Positions 22,996-33,816 of a DNA stretch of 64,000 nucleotides are shown here, in pieces. Below the pieces are notes generated by a model. It was given only the letters and a program-made list of their open reading frames with translations, made no database searches and had not been told where the DNA came from. Position 1 is the stretch's first letter, and each line of letters begins with the position of its first letter. The DNA is from Rugalucina vietnamica (Eukaryota > Mollusca > Bivalvia > Lucinida > Lucinidae), in assembly GCA_964017185.1 (NCBI GenBank), contig OZ024869.1, positions 69,596,315 to 69,660,314 of the forward strand, read 5' to 3'. The position numbers and the translations under genes were made by a program.

Positions 22996-24610
22996 TAATG
23001 CCGACAAACACATCAGTGTGGTCTATATTTTTCCCTTTTCATCCCCCGACAGTTATCGTAACTAAACAAAAACATGACTGGCCTCAAAGTAATCATGATT
23101 AACGATTAAGATTAACCCAGGTCTGATAACCACTAGTTGATCAATCACTGGTCCTTGATCGATCACTGGTCACCTTACACTAATCTGTAATCATGACCGG
23201 GGTTCCGGTTGCGCATGAGCCAAGAGCTGTACACTATTTTTCTTGATCTCGGTTTTTATTTCAAGTAACCCCCTTCAGCTCTTGGTATACCTGAACACCA
23301 TCTGAAGACCTCCTCGGAGGTTAAGATGTAAAGGAAGATTGATAGATGACGAAAAAACAAGTTTAATACACATTCCTTTTGATCTGTTTCGAAATAAAAA
23401 AAGATTCAATTTTTGTATTTGAGGTTAACTGGTCTTGCTAGGCAGCTTCTGCTTGAAATGGGCTTTCACTATCTATCTTAAATACTGCCTAAGCCCTCGC
23501 GATCATTTTTGGCAGGCACTGCACGTTAGGGTTATAAAAAAGAAAACGATAAAGAATGATGAGTGTCAAGATGAAAGGTTAAAAACTACTAAATGATCGA
23601 TGATGAAGGGGATCAATAATCCCACTAATCTTAACTGACCAGTCTTGGTTTTCACACACAAAATAAATAATAATAAGCAAATCTCTCATAATCTTGGTTT
23701 GCAGCCTTAGGCTTTTTTCAGCATTTCATAAATTCATAAAGTACAGAGATAGATCTAGATTTTCAAAAAAGCTGAAACTTGTATAATTCTGCAAAAACAC
23801 GAAAGTAGGTCACTACAATAAACTGCAGCTTGATCAATTTATCAGTAGGCCTACTGTAAGGTGTCACTGTCATATGGAAATATTATTACTTACCTTAGCT
23901 TTTACACAATATTTTCCACAACATCTGCTCTTTAGTTCATTGACAAAGTAGCCAAAATACATCAAATTGTTTTAGTCGAGTCATCGCAATGGCGTCGTTT
24001 TAACAGGGTAGGTTCGATCTTCAGAGGGTCGATCAATAATTATCCATCTTTTACCGAGAATTTTTTTCCTTCTTTTTCTTCTTCTTCTTTTCAAAATATG
24101 GGTGAAACCCCAGAAACCAGCTGTCAACGTACAGAAAGGATGCCACAAATGTTGAATTTGTTAGAAAATAAAAAAGATTCTATAACTTTTTTTCGGTTTT
24201 GAAGATGTCTATTGAACGACACTCAGTGTATCACTAGTAATTTTATAACAACCCTTTCCTGCCGTATGACGTATTTCGAAGTTGGTAGTCCAAGGGTGAT
24301 TCAGGTTCTTCAAAACCAAATTTCAAAAAGAAACAAATCACTGTATGGACTAATAGGTATCTTTTAATTTAAAAAAAAAAAAACATATGATATCAAGATA
24401 TTAGCTTTTGAAACTCTGCAAAATTCAATAAATACTTTTTTTTCGCAATATTTCACAAGTGAACACACCCACTAATGGAATCGTCCGTCAAAACTGAATC
24501 CAATAGTAAGGCTAATTAATATCTGATTCAAGTAATTACTGAAAAGAGTTTCTTATTTCAATAATAAATAACGCCGTTGAAAATATGTATATCCCTTTAT
24601 ACCACTGTAT
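22996..24610. other. No gene recognised
   Basis: AT-rich DNA with a pyrimidine run (24062-24090) and several GATCGATCA-like blocks near 23150. Nothing coding. Confidence 0.55.
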
Positions 24611-25570
24611 CTCCATTTTCCAATTGGGAATTTGAAGTCACTAAGCCATGTAACTAGTTTCTCGGTCACATGTACGTAGATATTCTCTTTGTTAGATTGT
24701 ATGTGTTACACGTTTCAAACTCCTTAACGGGGGCTGCATCACGTTTCAAACTTCTGATTTTATTAGAGCCTATATCACAAAGGTACTCTGTTTCTATTCG
24801 CGAATATGCACTATTAAGACACCGTCATCATCAAGGTACATGTAGTTTCGGCGTTATTTGGCAACAATAAAAGGCAGTGCATGCTTAATTTACGTGAGAA
24901 CGAGTGTGGGCGGGGAGTGCGACATGCATGTTTTAAGGCAGCGTTGATGGTCAAAAAGTAGTGCTATTCGCTTTAGATAGTAGACGAAAACGGTTGGCTG
25001 GCATGCTGTTCAAAGAAGGATTGATAAATTCTGATGCTTTTTGGACGTATTTTAGTCTACCAGGTGCATTAAAAAGGTACCCGGCAAACTGCGTAACACA
25101 TGGTTCCGCCAGCTCCGGTGTACAACGATATTTTTCAAGATATTTCTCAGAAAACAAACATCTCTTCCAAACTGTTGGTAGTTTCCGATGCTATGGGGCC
25201 AAATGATGACTCGTGCATGGATAAACAGAAAGAAAAGTAGAACGGATGAAAACTATATCATTTGAAAGTCGTGAATTTACATGAAATCTTCAAAATCGTC
25301 CTACCCACCGTATCGGTACTCGAATGTATTCCCAAATGCTTAGATAAATCACCAAGTGCTTGCCACGCACGTCTTTCCGACACAATTCTATAGTCCCTTT
25401 GGCATATGAGATGTTTTGGAATAAACTATAACTGACGAAAAGCAGGATAATACGTACCATATCCGCAGTTTGTTTATTGTTGGCCGCCATTTTATTCCAC
25501 AAATCAGCGTATCAATCCCCGGCAAGTCCGCGTAGACCCCGGCAATGCAACGTATAGATTGACCAGTGTG
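24611..25570 (-). repeat. Right long inverted-repeat arm
   Basis: Reverse-complement copy of the left arm, with an extra segment around 24830-24958 containing GTACATGTAGTTTCGGCG. On the minus strand it keeps an uninterrupted frame ending at 24951 (CTPELAEPCVTQFAGYLFNA then PGRLKYVQKASEF) that is frameshifted in the left arm. Confidence 0.88.
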
Positions 25571-26218
25571 ATATATGGGCATGGCGGCCATCTTGGCCAT
25601 GTGACCTGGATTATTTATATATGCATTGGTTACCCCATCCTATAGATGCTTCACATATAATTTTACTTTAATTGGCCAAGTGGTTTCAGAGAAGAAGATG
25701 CTTGAATATTATGAAGATATACATGTATATGAGCCCCTGGGGTCCATGTTTTCAGAATCATTAATATTCAGTCCTACTTCCCGTTTCCTGCAAGACTTTC
25801 ACTTTAAATGACATTTTAAAAGTTTTCCCTATTTAAATGCATTGGCGACCTATGTTGACCTTGCCATAAAATAGGTCAAGGTCATCCCAAGGTTATAATT
25901 TACATACACATTGTGGACCTTGAGTCACATATGCTACATGCCAAGTTTCAATATCCTATGCCTTTGGGTTCTGGAGGAGAAGATTTTTAAAATTTTCACT
26001 ATATATGGGCGTGGCAGCCATCTTGGTCATGTGACCTGGATTATTTACATACACTTTCGTTCCCCCTTCCTATAGAGGCTTCCATAAAATTTGATTGGCC
26101 AAGCGGTTTCAGAGGAGAAGATCTATTGAAATTTTGGACGGACGACGACGACGGACGGACGCCGGAGCATGGCCATCCTATAAGCTCACCTTGTGAGCCT
26201 TCGGCTCGGGTGAGCTAA
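25571..26218 (+). repeat. Family G repeat, right part with terminal end
   Basis: Picks up at ATATATGGGCATGGCGGCC where the left part stopped. It ends with a GGACGGACG-rich run and CTCACCTTGTGAGCCTTCGG then CTCGGGTGAGCTAAA. The GCTCACC at the head of the family and GGTGAGC at its tail form inverted ends. Confidence 0.75.
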
Positions 26219-26235
26219 AAACCAGAAAAAAAGAT

Positions 26236-26470
26236 CATCAGGAAAACATGTCCGTGAAATGTATATAGAAAAACTGGGGTTTGCAGGGGTATATATTTGT
26301 CTTACTTTTGATCGAAACATAGATTGTAGGTACTCGGCGAGGCGGTTCTAACATGTACCCACAATCAATGTTTTGAGCAAAATATTAAAGATATCAAATT
26401 TTCTCCAATGAAATTTTTAATTTTTACAGCTGAAAAAATTTCTGTATATTGCATGGACACGTTTTCGTTA
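26236..26470 (-). mobile_element. FB1 foldback MITE
   Basis: Inverted orientation, CATCAGGAAAACATGTCCGT to TTGCATGGACACGTTTTCGT. The palindrome is shortened on one side (GGTACTCGGCGAGGCGGTTC). Confidence 0.78.
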
Positions 26471-26639
26471 AGAAAACCAAAACACAGATGATATAATTAA
26501 CTAATCATTGGCAAAGGCAATAGCAATTGTGCTGCAATTCCATTACGTCATGCAGGCGTGTGTTCAAAAGGACAAAGAGTTCTTTGAACGACTTAGCACA
26601 AATATGATTGTGGTAGGTCACAAAACTGTTTATCATGAG

Positions 26640-26750
26640 TGATTTCTGCCATGCTCACATGTCTTAACATGTACATGTATATATTGTATGTATTTGAATT
26701 TTGATATGTGAGACTCAAATAAACTATAAAACTCTATAAAGAATTTAAAA
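26640..26750 (+). mobile_element. Short LINE or SINE 3'-end remnant
   Basis: The sequence TATATTGTATGTATTTGAATT...GTGAGACTCAAATAAACTATAAAAC closely resembles the 3' end of the LINE fragment ending near 29210, indicating a severely 5'-truncated copy of the same family. Confidence 0.5.
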
Positions 26751-26957
26751 CTCTTCATATGTTTTCGGGACTTAACAATGGCTTCGTCAGCCAAATAATT
26801 CACCATCACATATAAACAGTATTCATCTTAGAAATAAGATTATTTTGTTTTTATTAAGGGGTGAACAGTCAGACTATTTTTAATGCTTTCCATGTTTACG
26901 TTTGATTAAAATTGTACAAATTATGGTTGTTGGTTAAATGGTATTTTTTTTAAGAAA

Positions 26958-26966
26958 AGAAGGCTA

Positions 26967-27006
<40 letters not shown>

Positions 27007-27008
27007 AC
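26958..27008 (+). repeat. (GAAA)n microsatellite
   Basis: About 12 uninterrupted GAAA units. A shorter interrupted AAAG tract lies at 6473-6524. Confidence 0.95.
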
Positions 27009-27528
27009 ACTTCACAAACCTGCAGATGTGTATTTATTCAATACATTTTAAAAGACCATCAAATCCCCATTATATATTCTGTTTTGCAATAAGCATTGAA
27101 AAACGAGCTTTAAATATTCAACAAATGTTAAGCACGAAGACAAAGCTAATATGCGGTTAATGTTAAGCACTGAGACATAAAGCTATTATGCGGTTGGAAC
27201 AAAAATGATTTAACGATAAGAAAAACGGTGTTTGCGATATTTTGGAGTGATTTCGGAAGAAAAACAAATGTATATACGCACGTGCAATGATCTTCAATGA
27301 AGAACTATCTCATAAGCATCTCGTTTAATTTAGTGAGATCAACACAATTATATACTTAATGAAATGAAAGGCCACAGATGTATAGAGTTTATTCGCGAAA
27401 CTGGAGTGATATTCAGTTAGTTTCCGTTCTAACATTAGAACAAAGCATTTCATTGATGCGGTTTCTTTGACTTACAAAGCCTTATAGTACTGACTAAATC
27501 TTGTAGGCACAAATAATAGGAACTTAAG

Positions 27529-27656
27529 TGAGCCGCCTCATGAGATAACCAACAATGTGGTTTTTGAACAGGTTCGAGACGAACCGAGCTGCGAAGATGT
27601 TTTGCGTCTTTGTATTCGCATATGCTAAATGTTGGTTTTCTCATGATGCGACTGAA
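27529..27656 (-). mobile_element. FB2 foldback MITE with internal deletion
   Basis: TGAGCCGCCTCATGAGATAA to CTCATGATGCGACTGA with most of the interior deleted. It abuts the truncated LINE at 27662. Confidence 0.7.
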
Positions 27657-27661
27657 ATGTT

Positions 27662-29210
27662 TTGTATCCATATAATATCTACACAAAGTTGTTCGATAGC
27701 ATGGTCTGGTCAGTCATTTCTTATGGAGCTGCTGTATGGGGCACACGCAAATATTCATGCATAGACGCGGTTCAAATGAAAGCTCAACGGTTCTTTCTTG
27801 GTACAGGAAAATATACTCCATCTGACGCAGTTGCCGGGGATATGGGATGGGTGCCAACATTTATTAGACAGTATAAAAGTGTTTGTAATCAATGGACGCG
27901 CTATTCAAATATAATGGATGATCGCGTAAATAAACGCATTTTTAACTTTTGCCAAAGTAAGAGTGGAGCACGCTGTCAAAACTGGCACTATAGAGTTACA
28001 AAACATCTATCCAGCAATGGTTGCGCAGACTATATTCAGGGGCAACACAGATTTAGTAGTCGACAAATGTTCAATACTTTGTCTGAGCATATGATGAATA
28101 CTTTTACAGAGCAATGGCATATAAGAGTAAACAGTCATAATAGTCGATCGGGCAACGGGGGTAACAAACTTAGAACGTACAAGTTGTTTAAGACTACGTT
28201 CCAAATAGAACAGTACTGTAAAACGATAATGCCCACGAGTCACCGTTCAGCTTTCGCTAAATTTCGGTGCGGTGTGGCTCCTCTACGCCTTGAAACGGGG
28301 CGATATGAAGGGTTAAAACGGTCAATGAACGTGTATGCCCATTTTGTCGGACACAGATTGAAACTGAGATTCATGTTATTACCCAATGTAAAACATATGA
28401 AAACATAAGGGACTCGTTATTTCAGAAAGCGTGTGTTATATATCCAGATTTCAATATTTTAACGGATGAAGAGAAAATGGTATTTTTGTTTTCTAACCAA
28501 TCTATGATAAGAGAATGTGCCAAAACCTGTTGGTTAATTTTACAGCGAAGGTCAGCCTTGCTTTATAAATGAATTTTCCTCATAGCAAACAGCAAGTATT
28601 TTGTAGTTTTAGTCTAATTTACACTGAAGAAAATTTATAACTATTTTATGCTTTTAAAAATGTGAATACAGCACTTACGGAAGTCTTAATAGGATAATTT
28701 TTGCACATCTTGTTTTAGTATTTCAAGTATTCGGTGTGAAACGCCAGTGGACCCCCGCTTGCTCCGGGCACAAAAGTTCCTGGAGATGTGGGCGGTGGCT
28801 CGTGGAGAAGCTCTAATGTGACGCTCCGGTGCCAGGTCTTGGTGAGTAAGTATCTAAAGGCTCGCAGACTCGCTCCTTTAGGTCTACTGGTGTTTTGCAC
28901 TTGCTGAGAACATTTTAAGACAATTTATTGACTTGTTTAAAAGATTATCTTAGGATTGATCAGTTTTAAGACTTTTAAGACAATTTTGTATTACATTTTT
29001 CATTTTATGCGAATGCATATTTCCTGCATTTTACTTGATGTACATTTTGTAAATCTGTGATATTCTGTTTTTAAGATCATCTGTAAAACTAAAGTGTCTC
29101 ATAAGTCTATTAGATAGACTGGGTATCAAATATTTGTTGCATGTTCATTGTTGTAAATCTGTATATATTGTATTTGATATGTGACACTCTAATAAACTAT
29201 TAAACTATAA
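27662..29210 (+). mobile_element. LINE 3' fragment (C-terminal reverse transcriptase part and 3' UTR)
   Basis: Frame 27662-28408 encodes MVWSVISYGAAVWG, GDMGWVP and RSAFAKFRCGVAPLRLETGRYEGL, the conserved C-terminal region of CR1/L2-like LINE polymerases. A one-base shift in the AAAA run near 28315 moves the rest into another frame, where CPFCRTQIETEIHVITQC continues to a TGA near 28570. The 3' UTR runs to the AATAAACTATTAAACTATAAA tail near 29210. The 5' truncation lies directly against an FB2 foldback copy at 27529-27656. Nonfunctional. Confidence 0.8.
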
Positions 29211-29224
29211 AGTTAGAGACGAAA

Positions 29225-29460
29225 TGAGCCGTCACATGGGAAAACCAACAATCTGCTTATGCGTAAACAAAGGCGCAGATCAGCTTCGCAGTAACTGCGA
29301 AGCTGATCAGCGCCTTTGTTTTCGCTACTCGGATAGTAAAGTTCCTCTTCTACTTAAATTCGAAATTTCAAGATTCTAGCTCTTTTCTGTAACTGTACAG
29401 GTCGGTTTGTGTCGGACCTGATCGGAAACCACAGTGTTGGTTTTCCCACGAGGCGGCTCA
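29225..29460 (+). mobile_element. FB2 foldback MITE, full copy
   Basis: TGAGCCGTCACATGGG to ACGAGGCGGCTCA with palindrome CTTCGCAGTAACTGCGAAG. Lies between the LINE fragment and the duplicated gene A flank. Confidence 0.85.
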
Positions 29461-29619
29461 AATTGTTATTCGACCAAAATTGTGTTGAGCAGTATATATT
29501 GAAAGCAATTAATTAGGATAGCACTGTTTGCAAACGGAATAGTTAATTAATATATCGATACAATATTTAATATGAAAACAAACCGTTAACTTTGCAGATC
29601 TTTAACCGAAATCGATTAC

Positions 29620-29958
29620 AGAAAAGAATATAGAGGAAAAAGTTTCTACCTTGTCGCCTGCCCAATCTATAGTTCCTTGTTAAATTTGCTGTTGGAAGTT
29701 TCTGCCTGAATTTGATAAGAAAGTTTATCAGTTGCTCAATATTACGGAGCTACATGTATTTGTCTTTTTTTGCAGAACATCATTTTTGTAACTAGCTGTC
29801 AAATGATTAAATCATTACTTTGATTAATATCGTTGTCGCTTAGAGGCTGTTGCCAGCGACAAAAATCTTCAATATTCAGCCGCAGTTTTGAGAAATAACA
29901 GGTCAAATTTCGAGACTACCTCCATTTCATTTAAATTAAGAACGAAAATCGGTGAATG
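29620..29958 (+). repeat. Duplicate of gene A upstream segment, first half
   Basis: AGAGGAAAAAGTTTCTACCT ... GGCTGTTGCCAGCGACA ... TTCAGCCGCAGTTTTGAGAA then ATAAC matches 4200-4590. It is cut by the mariner-like element at 29961. Confidence 0.7.
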
Positions 29959-29960
29959 TA

Positions 29961-32007
29961 CGAAGTGGGTTCAAAAAGTTCGAGGAAAAGTGCTGCCAAA
30001 TTTGTAATTGTCATGGGAAAGTTACGTTTGTTGTAAATCAACATACACTTGGCAAAAATGCCAACGCACTACTTTTAAAATTTGAATAACTTCTCTTTCG
30101 TCAAAGATTTGACTTTGAAATTTAGCACACTCTTGTCTCTTAAGCATTTGCACACACCTACTAGGTTATTTCACACAAATTTTCTCTCGGAATCGCGCAA
30201 TAAGTAAATCATGAAAAACATGTTTTCTGCACGTGCTCCTTGTGGTATGTAGCTTTTTCTCATTCTGAAACTTTTAATGGAAGCCTGGTTATGTATCATA
30301 TTGAAGTCAATAAAAATGGTTCGTCTATCTGTTGAAAAAATGGCTAGAGCGATCGGTTTAGATGAGGGGGTTACGTCTTTTACGCAGGTACGTTTAAAGT
30401 CAATGCAAAAAGGAAGTCTTGATTTCGCCATTTTTTCTTGCTTAAACACAACCATTTGGTACATTCGAGTTCAAGTTTGAAAGGCAACCATTTTGTCATA
30501 AAGTGAAATTCGTTTCCACTTTCAGCCTGTCCGTCCGTCCGTCCGTTTACTCGTACAAAGACTCAGTTGTAGCCCTTAAAAGTGTTTTGCAATTCCTGCA
30601 ATTCCTCAAACTCGTCGCCAGTTAGAGCTGAGTGGTCTAACGTTCCACAAAATGTAAAGGGAAATCACATCCTATCCATGCGACAGGGCTGTTTAGCGGT
30701 GGTACAGGCTAACAGGGGACACACTAGAAAATTTGTTCAGATGAACTGGACTGATAGATTCGAAATTCTGTTTATTTGCCCTTTTGGGAACTTACTTAAG
30801 CAGTAAATTTCAATCTTTGTAAGTGAGTTATTGATGTAATTCTCACTACCACACAATAAAATTGTTCTGCAAATCATTTTTATAACGTTATGTACGATTT
30901 ACCCCTACCTTACACTACCGTTGTTTTCAATACGTATTTCCTGATTTTTCGAATCATGGGTGTGCTAACAAAAAGCTCAATAGATAACGATAGAAATCGC
31001 CGATCGCAATAAAATTTCACCACATTATTTCAAAATGATGTACATGTATCTTATCATATTTTGAATTTGAATATTTTTGGTCGATTCGTTTTTGAAATAT
31101 TGGCAAAAATCTTACTAGATGCGTTGGGAATTTGGTTAAGTATATAGTAAACATATGCACAAATGAATAAAATCGGATGGAAATTAGGCATTAAATCACG
31201 TGCGTTTCAAAGGTAACAAGAGTAAAACCGGCCCAACATCATAACAACGTCAAGCTATACGCATTCATGCCACTGTTGGCTAGCTCTTAAGCATTTTTGT
31301 AATCTACCTGGCATACGGGCATCTAATTGTCAGTTCTGTGTGTATAATGCGATGAATTGTGCCAAAACTGCAATTCGATACGTTTTGTCTTTTACGAATT
31401 CTACTCTTTTCAATCACGATCATTTTCGACATTATGACGTTATTTGACGTTACGCTGCGCGAGTCGACATGGACGCTTTTCTGGTCGTGTAGAAATCACG
31501 CATACTACTTGTTGATTGCCGTTTTCTTAATTTCCTTGTTGCCATATGCGCTTTCTGCGTTTAGCAGTGTTTCTTTTATAGTCCGTTCCCAACACACAAT
31601 TTATCGAATACCGTTGCTCCCTTCGCATTTTAGGCATACCCACTAAACAATATGGCCGCTTTACGCCCAAATGACGTCACACAATTCTATGACGTCATGT
31701 GCTCACCGCAAACATGTTAAACTTTGCTCGTATAAAGTTTGGTGAAAAACGCACGGTAAACTATCAAATGCAACGTCTTCATTAAACATCGACATATTGC
31801 AAAAATGAACAAATGGGCCGGTAACCGTGATGTACGATTTCCATAGCAACCACTGTTAACATTGTTACCGTATTCATGCGAGAGCAGCAAAATTGGCTGT
31901 ATAACTACAAATCATGTTTGTCTATATAGCTGTAATAGTTTAATTCAGCTGATTTACAAAATATGAATATGGTGGCACTTTTCAGCGAACTTTTTGAACG
32001 CCCTTCG
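29961..32007. mobile_element. Mariner-like non-autonomous element, 2.05 kb, inserted in a duplicated gene A flank
   Basis: Inverted ends of about 32 bp: CGAAGTGGGTTCAAAAAGTT at 29961 and its near-complement GAACTTTTTGAACGCCCTTCG ending at 32007 (3 of the first 23 bases differ). Both are flanked by TA (29959-29960, 32008-32009). The interior has short frames only, none transposase-like, a (TCCG)n run near 30526, and CRE-like TGACGTCA at 31672 and 31690. Confidence 0.72.
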
Positions 32008-32043
32008 TATTGTGGCAAGACCATGAACGCTATTTTGATCATT

Positions 32044-32044
<1 letters not shown>

Positions 32045-32094
<50 letters not shown>
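32045..32094 (+). repeat. Poly-T tract of about 50 bases
   Basis: An uninterrupted T run; similar runs at 1927-1979 and 8020-8053. It could be the tail of a retroposon on the minus strand. Confidence 0.95.
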
Positions 32095-32096
32095 CT

Positions 32097-32262
32097 TGGA
32101 AATGTAATGATGCATTCACAGCTTCATTACTGGTGATTTCAAACTTAAACTATCATGGGTCTTGAAGCCACAGTGATTTAAACAGTTTAGATTGGATTTT
32201 ACATGTAAATGTATTTTCACTGACTAAACTTTTGCCGCTGGGCATAGTATCGCAATAATTTT
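32097..32262 (+). repeat. Duplicate of gene A upstream segment, second half
   Basis: GGAAATGTAATGATGCATTC then ACAGCTT ... TTCACTGACTAAACTTTTGC then CGCTGGGCATA matches 4638-4790. A poly-T run (32045-32094) separates it from the mariner-like element. Confidence 0.68.
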
Positions 32263-32539
32263 AAACATAAAATTGGCCGTGGTAAGGAATTATTGGCGAA
32301 ATATTACGGTTCCTTGCCTTCATATTTCGGTGATAAATTTTCTAATTATTGTCGATGGAGTCGTGGAAAATGCCGAAAGGAACGAACATTGCATTTACAC
32401 TAAATATATTCTCAAAGCAATATTGTAGAAATCCTGTTAAAGGATTCCATTAATATGTTGTTGTTTTCTCCCCAGTAAATTGGTTATAATTATTTACTTA
32501 CATAATTGCAAATAGGGTTGTTTGCCTGGTATAGCTATG

Positions 32540-33140
32540 AATCTCGGAATAAATCCGCGCATACGGGTAGTCTGTATACATGTTATTTGCCTCAATATGG
32601 TGAGTCCGTTAGTTTGGCAGTAATCCAGGAAGACGGGCAGTCTTCAATCCCAAACCACTCCTTCCTGATATAACCTCCTATACAAAGTTTGAAGAAAATC
32701 GGTCAATAAATGATCAAGATAGAGTCCGGAAACGAAATTGTTACATAAATCAAGGGCCATAACTCTGTACTTATTTGACAAAATTTACCCATCTTCAATC
32801 CCAAACCACTCCTTCTTAATATAAACTCCTATGCAAAGTTTGAAGAAAATTGGTCAATAAATGCTCAAGATAGAGCACGGAAACGAAATTTTAAAGTAAA
32901 TCAAAGTCCTTAACTCTGTACTTATTTGACGAAAATTGCCCATCTTCAATCCCAAACCACGCCTTCCTGATATGAACTCCTATACAAAGTTTGAAGAAAA
33001 TTGGTCAATAAGTGCTCCAGTTAGAGCACGGAAGCGAAGCGGTGACGGACGGACAGACGGACGGACGGACACTCGAATGCAAATTTTTTGCGGAGGGTAT
33101 AACATAATACCCCGCACTTTGTGAAGTAGTGGGGTATAAA
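32540..33140 (-). repeat. About 150-bp tandem array, reverse-oriented copy
   Basis: Three units of CTTCAATCCCAAACCACTCC...TACAAAGTTTGAAGAAAAT...GGGCCATAACTCTGTACTTA, ending in a (GGAC)n run, TTTTTTGCGGAGGGTATAAC and a CCCCGCACTTTGTGAAGTAG hairpin. Mirror image of 33806-34830. Confidence 0.8.
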
Positions 33141-33280
33141 AATAATAAACAAGGCCCTGCAAAAGACAATCTGACTGAAACTCGAATCAACGATTTTCGA
33201 TCCCAAATCGTATACATTATCACTGCGCTGTAGCACCGATAACTGTCCGTCAAGCCGCAAGGACAATTGTCCATGGTGGC

Positions 33281-33401
33281 ATCACGAAAACTATACCCCC
33301 TTGAATCCCACTTTTATATAGCAAAACTGTGGTTTTCAGGGGTATACCAATTTTTAAATCTCGAAAAAATCTCTGTTTATTGCATCGGCAAGTTTTCGTA
33401 A
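33281..33401 (-). mobile_element. FB1 remnant without the central palindrome
   Basis: Keeps CCCACTTTTATATAGCAAAA to GGGGTATACC and the ATCTCTGTTTATTGCATCGG end, but the whole TAGATTGTGGGTAC palindrome is missing. Confidence 0.6.
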
Positions 33402-33776
33402 AGGACAGTTGTCGTTGACTGATAGTTATCGTCGCTACGACGCCGGTCCGGCTTGAACTATGATGCAGTTTTATGTTGGATATGAACCGCTTTTAGCTAC
33501 ATGTACAAGGGATATCGTAACCAGAGTATTATCATGGCGATTTGATGTATCAATTTAGAAAAAAAATGAAGAAAAAAAAAGTTTCGAGGTTAAAAGACGC
33601 TACACTATATTTTTTTCTCGAAAAATGAGTGACTGTACTCGGCCAAACTTTCGCAAATACATTTATTATGGCTGTCTCATATACACACAAAAACTTGATC
33701 GAAAACGTTTCACGTAAGTCAAAATACGACGTCATCATACCAAAAGTTTTGTGAATCCCGTGCATCTCATTATTAG

Positions 33777-33815
<39 letters not shown>
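33777..33815 (+). repeat. (ATT)n microsatellites near the 151-bp array
   Basis: Pure ATT runs at 33777-33815, 34878-34932 and about 35917-35978; a shorter one at 478-520 inside gene A intron 3. Confidence 0.92.

Positions 33816-33816
<1 letters not shown>

Larger units (their letters stand above)
8746..25570. mobile_element. 16.8-kb block bounded by long inverted repeats; putative giant TIR insertion in a family G repeat
   Basis: The outer ends are exact inverted copies beginning CACACTGGTC. The arms are 839 bp (8746-9584) and 960 bp (24611-25570). The flanking family G repeat reads ...TTTTTAGCATATA on the left and ATATATGGGCATGGCGGCC on the right. In uninterrupted copies the same repeat reads GACCATATATGGGCATGG, so removing the block restores it, with ATATA duplicated (8741-8745 and 25571-25575). 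The interior holds no long open frame and is full of other repeats, so if it is a transposon it is non-autonomous or decayed. An inverted duplication with rearrangement is the alternative. Confidence 0.55.

Noticed and set aside
30171-30464. 97-codon minus-strand frame near the mariner-like left end
   Set aside because: Checked for a mariner transposase (DD34D); none of the expected motifs is present.
31359-31646. 95-codon hydrophobic frame inside the mariner-like element
   Set aside because: No transposase motif, no conserved catalytic triad, and AT-rich composition explains the hydrophobic residues.
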